Below the pieces are notes generated by a model. That model was not told the origin of the DNA and did no database searches. It was given only the letters and a program-made list of their open reading frames with translations. Of a stretch of DNA of 64,000 nucleotides, positions 1 to 11,150 are shown in pieces. Positions within the stretch are counted from its first letter, which is position 1. Each line of letters begins with the position of its first letter. Source of the DNA: Malachius bipustulatus (lineage: Eukaryota; Arthropoda; Insecta; Coleoptera; Melyridae); the NCBI GenBank assembly GCA_910589415.1, contig OU342630.1, forward strand, positions 50,686,012-50,750,011, given 5' to 3'. A program made the position numbers and the translations under genes.

Positions 1-1482
1 TACTGATGGACTGTTATAGAAAATATGTTAAGACTGTTAAAGACTGTAAGAAAAGACTGTTAAAAAATATACTCGTATTACTTGATATGATAATTTTTTA
101 CTTAATGCCTACCTTAACGTTACAATTAATTTTTCTTCAGGTGTAATGCATTCTCGAAAATTCGGGTGCTTGTGAAGTTGAGTTTCAACAGATTTTAGTA
201 TGCAATCGAATGTAGTTGGTGTCATTTTTGTACATTAAAAAAAATTTTTATCATTTAACTTGAGCTCATTAAAAGATCTCACAAATTCGCCGTCTGTACT
301 CCTTGACAAAAAAAAGTCATCAACCCAAACTCTAAGGTTCTCCAATAATAGATACTTTAATAATAACGATGTTTCAAAGCAGTAAAACTTCTCAATTTCA
401 TTCATTGTTATTAACCACAATCTGAAAACTCTGATATACTGCGGTTTTTCGTCAGCACTCACATCATCTAATGTAACCAATCTATCTTACGTATTCGTAC
501 GACTTAATTTCTTACGAATTCGTAAGAATAAATTTTCGTACGAATTCGGATCCAATGTAACCGCCGCCTAAGTCGAGAAAAGAGGCGTTCGATTGCAATT
601 TTTCAATAGTCCAGTTTTACGATAACTTCCGGATTGTGTGTGATTTAACCGGGATAATTGTTGGAAAATTATTGTGTTGAAGTCGTTTATTTGATGGTTG
701 GATGTCATCGGCGACTAAAACATCACCGCTAGAAGTGGGATTCTTTTCGGCGTCTCCAAGAGACTACTATTTTCTATTTACTGCCTATTACCATCATTAT
801 TCGACTGGGTGCCCCTAAACTGTCTTACTTAGGGTAAGTCTCCAAACTTATTATTGTCATCATATTATGATCATTCCTCCAATTTAATAATGAAGTAATT
901 CGAATGTTTTTCTGGTTCTCCAGTTATTGTTTTTTTGTGGTGGTTTATCAGCTCGTATTATCAATTAGGTACATACTTTGGAATCAATTCTTTTTTTTGA
1001 CTTAGGGTTTGTTCGGAGGGCGAAAAAGTTCAGGAAGGCAATAGAAGTGCTGTAGGAAGCGATTGGGCTTCATTGGTCTAGGCGAGCTTCGCCTACTGGT
1101 CGAAAGGGCTGGTCCGAGGTTCTTCTTCAAGTGAATGTTCCTGCTCCAGGATAGTGATGAGTACCTTTCCTAATTTACTATTTCGATAGTCTGCATAAGA
1201 CCATTTTCACGTCCAGAGAGATATCGCGGAACAAACGCTATCTGAACTACCTAGTGATTATTTCTTTGCCGCCTTTCGGATTTTGTTGTTTTTTTTTTAT
1301 TATTCTTATTGCCAACTTTTAGTTGCCAATATTTTAGTGTCAACTTTAGTGTCAGAAGCGGTCAAGGAAATTGTAGGAGCTGACCTAGTATTGTATTTGT
1401 ATTTTTGAGGGTGATTAAGTTACTGCGACCTAAAAGATCTATTGTATCCCCTCTACTGTGCTTCGCCTGGTGTGTAATCCCT
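1..1482. other. AT-rich stretch, no gene recognised
   Basis: No reading frame here resembles a known protein. A short minus-strand frame (235-480, 81 codons) has no family signature. A perfect 20-bp palindrome (TTCTTACGAATTCGTAAGAA) lies at 509-528, next to further CGTACGAATTCG-like words. A LINE remnant begins immediately to the right. Confidence 0.5.
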
Positions 1483-2090
1483 TTAGTGAAGCACCCTCTC
1501 CAAGTCCGTTTCCTTGAGAAATTGCAGGATTTTGAGAGGATCAAGGTCGGGTAAGTTCCCTGCCTCTAGCTGGTGATGGCCCAGAACATTACTTCTTTTG
1601 AGTTCTATCGCATCGCAGTTGAGCAGCAGGTGACGTGGTGTCTCGTCTCCTTTCCCGCAGAATCTGCAGACGCCATTTTCTTCTATGCCTAACTTCCTCA
1701 GGTGTTCCTTGAGCTTGCAATGTCTCGTTAGGAATTCCGTCAGTGTTCTGTTAATTCTCTCGGTTAAAATTCCCGAGAAGTTCTTTGGATTGTCTCAACC
1801 CCAAGAGGTTCCTCCAATGAGTTTCTCTCAGTTTTCTTCTTCCTTTTGGAATTCTGCTTGAAGAAAGTATGTTCGAAGCCACAGAATGGTTCTGGTCCTA
1901 TGAAGGGTTTCGATGCTCCTTTTCTTGCCAATGAGTGGGCATTCTTCTTGCGCTCGAGGTGGTCACGAGCACAAGGATTGTTTAGATTGCCGACTGTCTT
2001 GACGGGTGACAAGCCCCGCTCGGTCAGCAGTCTGTTTTGCGGTGATGTCCCGCGATTTCTTGGTTTTTTATTTCTTACCATGGTTGATCC
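1483..2090 (-). pseudogene. LINE (non-LTR retrotransposon) ORF2 3' tail, decayed
   Basis: On the minus strand, about 1860-1960 encodes LARKGASKPFIGPEPFCG, typical of the end of the RNase H domain in R1/jockey-like LINE polyproteins. After a frame change, 1773-1483 encodes a C-terminal segment with LTEFLTRHCKLKEHLRKLGI and then CRFCGKGDETPRHLLLNCDA, a Cys-x2-Cys...His...Cys finger usual at the end of these ORFs. It stops with TAA at 1485-1483. At least one frameshift separates the two blocks, and no reverse transcriptase core is present, so this is a truncated dead copy. The clade is uncertain. GC content is higher than in the flanks, as expected for inserted coding DNA. Confidence 0.72.
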
Positions 2091-4269
2091 CACGAGTAGC
2101 TACGGAAGGGTGTTCCACCTATGCAGAGCCCCGCATGCAAAGGTGAGGGGATTGATACAGTGGGGTGCCCCCTGGTGCCCCAAGGTTGAATCCAGTAGGG
2201 CTGGTCTTCTATCCAGTCACGCATCCCATCAGCCTGGACCCCCGCCTTAGGATTTAGGTTTTTTTAGTGAGGTTGTCTCCTCTTGGTTCCGGCGATTAAG
2301 CCGAGACCCCCGCATCTCTCTGTGTGCGGAACGTGACCACGACAACAGATGATACGGTATATCAGATAGTCCACAGTCGGACATCTCTGGCGCCGTTTCC
2401 CCTAGTGCAGACCTTTAGTCACGACACGACAACCAGGTTAGGGGAGGTGGTCCGCGGCAGGGTTTTGAGCTACCAGTCTAGAATTTTACCTCCGACGAGC
2501 TTTATCACCACTGCTAACCTTACTCACTTACGCTCATTGTAAGGCCTTCCCCCTATCCGCCACCTGGGGACGCGCCCGATGGGTACTCAACCGCACGGGG
2601 AGCTGACCTAGTCAGGGAATAAATAATAAAGACCGTCGTAATACAACTCTCTTGAATAAATTAATGAATAATCATCCGCATAGGTATAATAGATGTACCT
2701 ACTTTTGTTTTACGAATGTATTTTACCATTGTGCAGGTTGCGCGAAGTGCACTTAGCGAATCTATCGTACCAGTAAATAATTGCATTAAATAATTAAATA
2801 ATTAAATAATTGCAATAAATAATAGATAAGTAAAAGTCGATAGATAATAAGTAAATGAAATGACCAACACATATATAACTTTATATTGCTTGAGCTAGGA
2901 CAGGTATTGTTTATTTTATGGCTGCTTCCTGATTTCTTATCATTACCTATCTCTTTTTTTTTGTCATTATCACCTTATGTTATTTTTGTACCATTAAATG
3001 TAATTATACCGTTCTACTAGGAGTATTATTGGTGTTGTGTCTATGTCTGGTTTGGTTTTGTGTTGTGTAGTCTGTGTGTTGCTGACATCCGGCCCCATGA
3101 TCCAGAGGGAGCTGGTTGGAGATCTTGATTTATTATAGGTTATGGTATTTCATTGTTTGACCAAAACCACGAACCAAAAACACTTATAGTAGTTGCCGTG
3201 TGATGTAAAACAATGTGGCGCCTCAATCGGATTCATTTGTAAACTTTTGGGTTTGGTAAACCACCTACACCCTTCTCCACTAAGTTAGTGGGCCATCATA
3301 CGGTGAACTCTGAGGTCTCTAGGAAGGTATAGGTGTGTCGGGTGTAACACATATGAGTAATTTGTAATTGGAAAGAAGGCGTTGCATGTTATATTCAGAA
3401 AGAGGACATTTTATCTTTCTATTTCAAGAACTCATCCATTCTGAAAAGAAACAAAACATACAAAAATACATATTATATGTATAACTGAAAATCAATGCAT
3501 TGTAAAATTCACGCCCTGTGCCAACACAAATCTTTCTTTGTGCAACAACGCAGGACGAATAAATAGTTTAGAGTGCAGAAAAATGGCAAACATAAAATGA
3601 GATTAAACATATTATCAATCAAACAGACGCGTCGTCGAACTGCAGAAAGGGCTGTCATCAATAACAATTTAGAAATAAATAAAATCCATCATTACCAGAG
3701 TGCATAAATGAAATAAATTTGAAATAACGCTCGGGATTACGAACATTCAAATATTATGACATTACATGAAAATAAAATATCGTTTACAGTTCAGATAACT
3801 TTATCATTAGCCCCGTACCCCGTACACACACATAAAAATATAAATAAACAGTGGAGACAATAACACGCCTTGGTAATATCACGTTTAGGACGGCAACATT
3901 TAAATTAGAAAAGAGTTAAATTGGCTACAGACACTATAAATGAAGGCAAGTGAACCATCACCGACAAGGTGAACCAAACTATAGTTCATCGTTCACAGTT
4001 ACAAACAAAAAACAAATTACCCCAGCGTTAACTCATCGTTATAAATTGTTTATTGCAAGCACGCCCATGTGACTGTGCATTAATGAAATATAAATAAAGC
4101 AGATGTAGAATGACGATTTATTTTAATAAAATATCTAAGCATGTGTTATTTGTATTTAAAACAATAATTGAATTAAATTATGATTAATGATCAAAATCCC
4201 CAAAGGAATTAATTATCCCAAAATCAATTTGAATGTGAAAGAGCAGAGCTGAATGTTGAAAATACTGGA
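2091..4269. other. Gene-free stretch with a GC-rich left part
   Basis: The 2100-2640 part is clearly GC-richer than the surroundings and may be more of the LINE insertion, but no protein motif can be read in it. The rest (2640-4269) is AT-rich with no recognisable gene or repeat boundary. Confidence 0.4.
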
Positions 4270-4602
4270 AAATTTAGCATTCCAAACATTGATAGAGCTA
4301 GAAGTGATCCGAGAAATTGTTGGCTGACATATTAACTGTGCAAGGCCATAAATTATATGATCCTGGAATCAAGCAGGGAAAATTGACTCATCTTTATCCA
4401 AGAAACGAATTTACTGTTTGTGAAGAAAAATTTGTGTAACCTGAGGAAATTGCTAATCTCTTTGCGGGAGTATGTGCATGAGAAAGTAATCCCTATATGT
4501 GGTGGACAAGTTTATAGAAGATGCTTTTGTAAAGGGAAATGTACCCATTGTACTCAATGTAGCTCAAGATGTCACAGCAGTTTACCTTGTGACAATAAAT
4601 AA
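4270..4602 (+). pseudogene. Integrase-derived (KRBA2/SCAND3-like) C-terminal remnant
   Basis: Three frames together carry the C-terminal signature of KRBA2-like proteins, which derive from a transposon integrase. About 4277-4316 encodes IPNIDRARSDPRN, the conserved Asp-Arg-rich block. After frame breaks and stops, 4420-4602 encodes a cysteine-rich tail with CGGQVYRRCFCKGKC and then CSSRCHSSLPCDNK. The CxCxxxC and SSRCHSSxxC pattern is distinctive for this tail. No integrase core lies upstream, so this is a broken fragment. The family name is from remembered motif similarity; a profile search would settle it. Confidence 0.55.
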
Positions 4603-4604
4603 TG

Positions 4605-7195
4605 TTTTCTTATCATTTAATATATTATTTTACTAGGAGTAGAAGGCGAAGCCGAAGCCGTGCAATTGAGCGAAACATTCTATAAAACATTGAGCGAAAC
4701 ATTCTATAAAGGAGCATTCTATTGCGAGTGACATATACGATTTTTTCCGCAAGCTTTATAGAAAAAAATAAGTTAAGAAGACAATTTGGGAATAAATTCC
4801 ATCAGGCATGAGACATTCTGTCCATTTTAAGAACCGTTGATATGCAAAACCATACTTTTTACGGGATTTCGATCCTACGAGTCCAGCGGGTGCCTCATAA
4901 ACGAAAAGTTTACGGCAATAATTAATATTGAAGCGAATAAAAGCACGTTTCTCTAAAAATCTACAAGCGTCTAGTGACAGTACCCTTTTCTCGCTGATCT
5001 CGCTCTCGGCTTTGTACACTCGAAACCTACGTTCCATTTTCATTCAACATCTAATTGACGCTGAATCACTCAAACAAGGAAGACAAAGCGAATTAGTGTT
5101 ATACTAATTATAATAATTCGGGAATATGGTGCTAAAAAAATGTTCAAGATGATCCAATTCTTTTATTTATTATATTTACCAATATCCAATGCGGAAATTA
5201 TGAACAATAGCCGATAAATCTGATAAATTCACGATAACAATCAAAATAACCAATTTAGGTTATTATGAATAGTATATCTGGTTATTATTCATAACAACCG
5301 TATTAATAACATCATTTACCGTGACATTAGACGATTCCCCTGCCCGACAATTTTAAGACAACAATTTCAATAACAAATATTCTCAGCAGGAATATAATCT
5401 AAAGAATAGTTTATACATTAAATCTAGAAGCACACTCCTCTAGCAACGTTGATAAGTAAATAAAATCCTCCAAACATCTAGTTATACTTAACTTAAACCA
5501 AATAAACGAAGGTGATATTACTGTCGATTAAGACTCCAATATACGACATTAGAAACAAATAATCTGGATATTATAAACCGCCCATCTGGCTGGTATGCCA
5601 AGAGCTAGGCGACTATTGTCATATTAACCAGGTATGTTATTACAATTGGTTTCATGTGGGTATCTAAATAATACCAGACCAGCGATAAGCATTTGCATAT
5701 AATTAGGTAAAGGCCGCTCCGAGGTTGCGGTTATATGCATGCACGTATGGTGTCTTCTATTATTTTGTCAAGACAATGATCTGGTGGGCTTAAAACGCCC
5801 TTTGCTTTGAAAAAATGCCACTCGTGGGAGGCTGGGTCGACTTCATTCATATTAGACGAGTTTATTAAAACCTGCGTTGACACTTTACCTTTCAAGACAT
5901 GCAGGATCAAAAGTCAATTATATTCTACATCTATAGGTATCTAGGTATGTCGTAATTTTATCCAGCGCAAATTATTAATGTACCTAAGTAACGTAAAAAA
6001 AGAAGAGTCTCGATGGAACATAATACCTTATTCTTAAGACAAACTCAGACATATATTGGTAACTTAGACATCGCACTGTCAGATCGTGTCCTGCCCACAT
6101 ACACTTCAACAGTTATAGCCATTTAAGTCGATCATAGAACGTCCATTTCTGCTATTATCTATAAATATTTATAATCAGATACCTTTAGAGGTTCGCTATA
6201 TGCCAGTACAAGAGCTATTTTCTTTCAAACAAATTCAGTACGAGCTGAATCTTCCTCTTTCACTCGGTTCGCTTGCGAGAAGAATACGCACTTCTCTGCA
6301 TCATTTGATACTTCCATTAATCAAGACCGTTCTGTCGTCTTCGTTAATGTTTTATTTAACATAACGTTTCTTAGATCGTGTCTTCTATTTTAATCGATCG
6401 CATATATCTGAAAAGATGGCTACTTTTGTACAGTCCCTCTTAAATGTAAGAAACTGGAAATAAGCTTAGAGAAATAATGGAAAGCTTATTATTGTACCTA
6501 TTAAGTAGCTGTAGTAATTATTTTATTTTATTAGGTATCCATTTTGGTTTATTCTTCTCTGCATGATTGGAAAGTCGAATTTAATTTCTAAGTTATTCTC
6601 TTGTAATATTATTATAATACTGTAAAGGTTGGCATTAATTTATTGTGGTAATTAACTTGAACGGTGATAGGAAATGATAAAAGACTTTATATTGCGCAGT
6701 GTAAGATTGAATATAAATACCAGACATTTTGCAATTTTAAAATAACCTAATAATATTGTAATGTAACGAAGGAACACTGCCATGTTTCCTTACATACTCT
6801 GAAATAATATTAGTCAGCTGATTGTTGGATGGTGAAAATTCTAGCTGACACGACAGGAGCAATCTTATTCTAATTCTATTCTTACAGGAATTTCAGAATA
6901 TTTCCGCGCACTGTGCCAACGCCAGCGAAACATCCAGAAATGATTGTGACAAGTGAAGTGAAATCAGAGATTAGAATATAGTTGTGCTAGTAGTTCTGTG
7001 ACTTATGGCTTGTGTGTAAATAAGAAGAGTAGTTGGAGTTGGACTTTGTAATGTTAATTGGTTATATTTGTGTTAATTATTGTTTAATAAAGATTAATTA
7101 TTGTAAAACTTTTGATTTGAAACAATACAGAATAAAAACTGTCAAAAACGGGACAGAATTCCAGCAAGAATATTAATTAATTGTTAATCTGCGAA
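4605..7195. other. AT-rich stretch, nothing recognised
   Basis: No convincing reading frame, RNA gene or repeat boundary was seen. A minus-strand frame at 4756-5043 (95 codons) resembles no family I know. Confidence 0.4.
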
Positions 7196-7205
7196 GTGGA
7201 TTTCA

Positions 7206-8100
7206 GTGTCCTCCCTGGAAGTAACAGGATGGCTGAGAAAATTTGAGGAAAATGACGTTATTGCTCAAAAATGGCAGGGAAGAGAAGAAAGTGTCATGAA
7301 GAATCTCGAAGATGGACTGCAGCAACAGAAAGACAATGAAGAAAAGCTGCTAAAAGTTATTCAGCAACAAAGAGACGATAATGTGTATGAACTAAATTAA
7401 ATAAAATTGGTGGACAATCGAGTGGAACAAAAAACGAAGCTGCTTAGAGGAGATGAAGATCGATTCCGAGAATAAACTCAAAATTCTCGAAAGTTCTGAA
7501 GTGACGCATTCTCCGTGTGCCACACCTGCGCACAGTTTTGGCTCAAACAGTTTTTTTTTTTTTTAAGTTCTAGGCAGTCTGCAAAGCTAACGAGTGTAAC
7601 GATGCAGAAGAAGGCAACAGCAATGGATATACTGCAAACACTGCCAGTTCACTGCTCTCGAATTACGACCAAGTTCAGCATTAGAACTTCGATTCAGCAA
7701 TCGTCATATGGAGCCAAAATCAGTTAATGATCAAGAGTGCAGAAACCGAATAACTCGCTACAGGAGTTTGAAGCTGATGTCACAGAATCGTCCACCAAGC
7801 CTACCCAGACTCTAAGCAGAATTTAAAAGAACAATTTCAAATAGGTATAAGACCAGTGACCATCAATGAAGAAGAAGAAGAAGAGAATGTGACTACCATA
7901 TATATTGGGAAGGTTTAGTAAGATGATGGATACAGTGCTGCCGTTGCGATTCCAGTTTTCATTTTAAACGTGATTGTAAGGATGATGAGACTCCTAGACG
8001 TGGTGGGTTTTAAGATGCTGTTGCTGTGAAGTGGGCCATTTGCAAAAGCAGCAAAAATTTCTAAAGTCACTTGAATCAAAATTTAAAAGATTACTGTGAC
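7206..8100 (+). pseudogene. LTR-retrotransposon gag remnant
   Basis: 7206-7400 encodes a glutamine- and glutamate-rich coiled-coil-like segment such as precedes Gag capsid regions. In another frame, about 7757-7850 encodes LQEFEADVT..RIVHQAYPDSKQNLKEQFQI in pieces, closely resembling the capsid helix region of insect LTR-element Gag. About 7936-8060 carries two degenerate zinc knuckles: a CCRCDSSFHFKRDC block and a CCEVGHLQKQ block. Stops and frameshifts lie between the blocks, and no pol follows. It is a solitary dead Gag fragment of gypsy or related type, unlike the gag at 61411-62196. Confidence 0.5.
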
Positions 8101-8679
8101 TCAGGTTTCCTGTCTAGCCTAGCATCGAAGTCTCCACTGTCCTTTCTTGAATAAAGGACATAACTTTTCTGAAAAATATTTGTACAACTGGTATATCGTT
8201 GGTCCTCAAAAAGTTGATCCTGGATTACTTGAAAGCAAACACAAAATGTCTTTTGGGTCCCAAAAAACTACTCTTCCTCAGACTGGATAGTTTCTGCAAT
8301 CTTTACATGAAAGAGATTCTTAATTACTATTGATTCACTCTTTTTATCCTTCTCGAGTCGTCTCATAAATTATGACCAAAAATGACTCTCCTAAAGAAGT
8401 AGTTCGCAAAATAATGCTTTTTACTCTGTAATGACTCATCAAAATAATAATAATCTTTCACTTGCTGTTAAAACTGCAGGCTAGTGTTCAAACCTGCAGA
8501 AATGTTTTAAGTCAAATTTTAAGAATTTACAAAACAAATGTGACAATAGATTATCTTGAAGAAACAGCCTAACAGAAACAGACGATAAGATTATACATGA
8601 ACTAAGAATATCGATGAAAAATAAAATACAAGAAGAAACAAATTAAAGAATTAAAGTAACGAGAAAAAAAGATATGATG

Positions 8680-9265
8680 AAGACAAAAGAAGATACAAGG
8701 CGCAAAGAAGAAATAAGAACAAAAAAAGAAGCTGAAAATAAGAACGAAGAAAAAGGGAAAGGTAAACATAAAAATAAGAAAAAAAGTTAATGGGGAGAGA
8801 AAAACAAGAAGCGGAAAATACTGTGAAGTTGAGGTGAAGAAAAAAGAGGAAATGGCATAAAAGTGATGGATTTACTGAATCCGAAATGACGGCCGAACCG
8901 AGGGGAGGTGCCGAGGGTCTCTCGGGCACTCTCCGCAAGAAAGAATTTTTGAAAAATAGATATAATTGAAGAAGAGCCATGTTGGTTCTATTTTCTGTTT
9001 AATCAGAAAATTGGTAATGGGGTCATTAGTTTCATAAAGCAGACGGAGATGAAGAAGAATAAGGAGCTTTAAAGAAAATCAAAGTAGACGGCGAGACGAA
9101 GACGATAAGATGCTGAAAAGAAGGTCTAAGTTGAAGCAATGATAAGTAGGGAAAGAGAAATCCGAGAAGAAAACAAAAGTTGAAGCTGAATAGTTTTCAG
9201 CTTTAATTTAAAAGAAAAGCGACGAAGAAAGTTTTTAAAAAATGCCCGAATGAAAATGCAAAAAC
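8680..9265 (+). repeat. Purine-rich inverted duplication, left arm
   Basis: The plus strand is almost pure A/G, and short frames read Lys/Glu-rich peptides such as KKEAENKNEEKGKGKHKNKK. The reverse complement of 10415-11150 aligns in the same order: shared words include GAAGCTGAAAATAAGAACGA-like, AAGCGGAAAATACTG-like and GCTTTAAAGAA..GATGCTGAAAAGAAGG. The two arms are diverged copies in opposite orientation about 1.15 kb apart. Neither has a long open frame. The likely ancestor is a Lys/Glu-rich low-complexity coding sequence. Confidence 0.6.
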
Positions 9266-10414
9266 TATTTGAGCCGAACTCATTTTGAAAAATATTAACA
9301 GCCACGCAGTAGTTATGAGATGTACCTACATAATCTCAAAAATACTATACAACTAAGTTTATTATGGTGTCCAGATATTTTTCAATCCGCAGCCTTCCCT
9401 AACTACATTAAATATTCTGTAGTTTTAGTGGCGACGATATAAATCAGATTCTTCCCCAAAAATTGCTCCAAATTAATAGCAGAATTCATGAAATATCAAA
9501 AACCAAATCACTTTTTGCAGCATCTCTATTATAATACAAAATATGTGAAGGGTTCGTTTTCTCGCATTCGACTGTACATAACAAGTGATCCCATCCTGGT
9601 CATGTTGACCGGTGCAGGTTAAGTCAATTAACGTCATTATGGTGCATTAGAAATCATTACAGCCTTGTTCTGATACTTTATTCTCCGCAAATGAATTAAA
9701 TGTCTTTAATTTTGCCTCTTACTTTACATGGTGTTTTATCTGGATCATAAATTATCTTCTACCTGTGAACCTGTGTTTACTTGCGGAGCATGTCGTGCTG
9801 AAAACGCAGACGCAGATAATGATATTACATCAGTATTTAACGTCGTTCCGCTATTTATGTTGGAAATAAACATCAGAATTTATTGGCTCCATTATTAAAA
9901 GTAAAAGTAGGTATAGGTACTCTGTAATTGCTTTAATTTTTTTTAAGTATTTTGATACTCGTATTCAATTGCTTGTTTTATAAAAAAAAAACACATGAAT
10001 TTTTACAAGTTTAATATGTCATATTATATGTTACGAAACATTTATGATAGCGTCATCGCAGACCTTGAGGATTCATCAAAATATATTTTTCTTCACTAAA
10101 CATTCAGACGGAAGTTAAAGTTAATTGCATCTTCTCAATCTTGAGCGTGTGCAAAGTTGTGTTATAAAACTTCCAACTACATACATGTTTACATCAGATA
10201 TCGTATCACTGACAAAGTTATCCGGAAGAATTCTGAATGATTCGGGATTATTTAAAAAATTTCTGGATGTTTTGATTTTAAAAGTCTTATTAAAAATAGG
10301 CGTGTGTTGTACATACCTACGTGGTCCCCCGTAACACTCATCTAGAAATTTTTATATTTACGTGACTGAAGGGTCATTTTTGGACTTGATAAGGCCTTTG
10401 GATGAATTTTTTGG
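9266..10414. other. Spacer of the purine-rich inverted duplication
   Basis: AT-rich spacer between the two arms. No gene or internal repeat was recognised. Confidence 0.4.
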
Positions 10415-11150
10415 CAAAAAACTTTTGCATTTTCATTCTTCATTTTTTCTGCTTTACCTTTCGGGTGTTTTCAGCTTCGATTTTGTTTTTTTTAATTTTT
10501 TCGTTTTCTTTTCCCATTTCTGTTTTTCATTTTTATCTGCTTACGCCTTCTTTTCAGCATCCACTCTCGTCTTCGTCTCGGCCTCGGCACCTATTTTATG
10601 TTCTTTAAAGCTCTTCATTCTTTTTCTTCTCAGAAAGAGCTTTGCTGTTTTCTTTTAAACTTCTTATTTTATCTTCTTTACAGACTAATATTTTTTGACC
10701 TATCCCTTCATTTTTAAATTCTGCATCTTCTTCTGCTTGATTTCGAGTTTCCCTTTTTGGTTTATCTCCTATTTCTTTCTTTATCTTCCTTTTCTGATTT
10801 GCCTTTAGATTTCCTCTCCACTACCTACCTTTTTAGCCTTCGCACCATGCGAATCTTCATGGTTAGCCTTCTTTCCGACTTCTTTCTTCTTCTTTCGGTG
10901 TTATAGCTTTTAATCATCCTCTTTAGCGCTTAACTTCTTCTTATTATCAGTTAATGTTTTCTTCATTTCAGCTTGATCTATTACTTCTATGGCAGCTCCC
11001 TCTTTTCCCTTACTTCAACTTCGCACTATTTTTCGCTTCTTGCTTCTATCTCCTTCTTCACTTTCTTTTCGAATTTCTATGTTTGCTTTCCTCTTCTTCT
11101 CTGTTTTTATTTTCAGTTCCTTCTTTTGTTCATTTTTCTTCAAAATTTTT
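10415..11150 (-). repeat. Purine-rich inverted duplication, right arm
   Basis: Pyrimidine-rich on the plus strand. Its reverse complement matches 8680-9265 in order, with extra sequence in the middle (roughly 10640-10940), so one arm gained or lost a segment. The open plus-strand frames here (for example 10362-10658 and 10954-11259) are Phe/Leu/Ser-rich shadows of the low-complexity composition. Confidence 0.6.

Noticed and set aside
4756..5043. 95-codon minus-strand frame
   Set aside because: No family motif, no splice or promoter support; likely chance.
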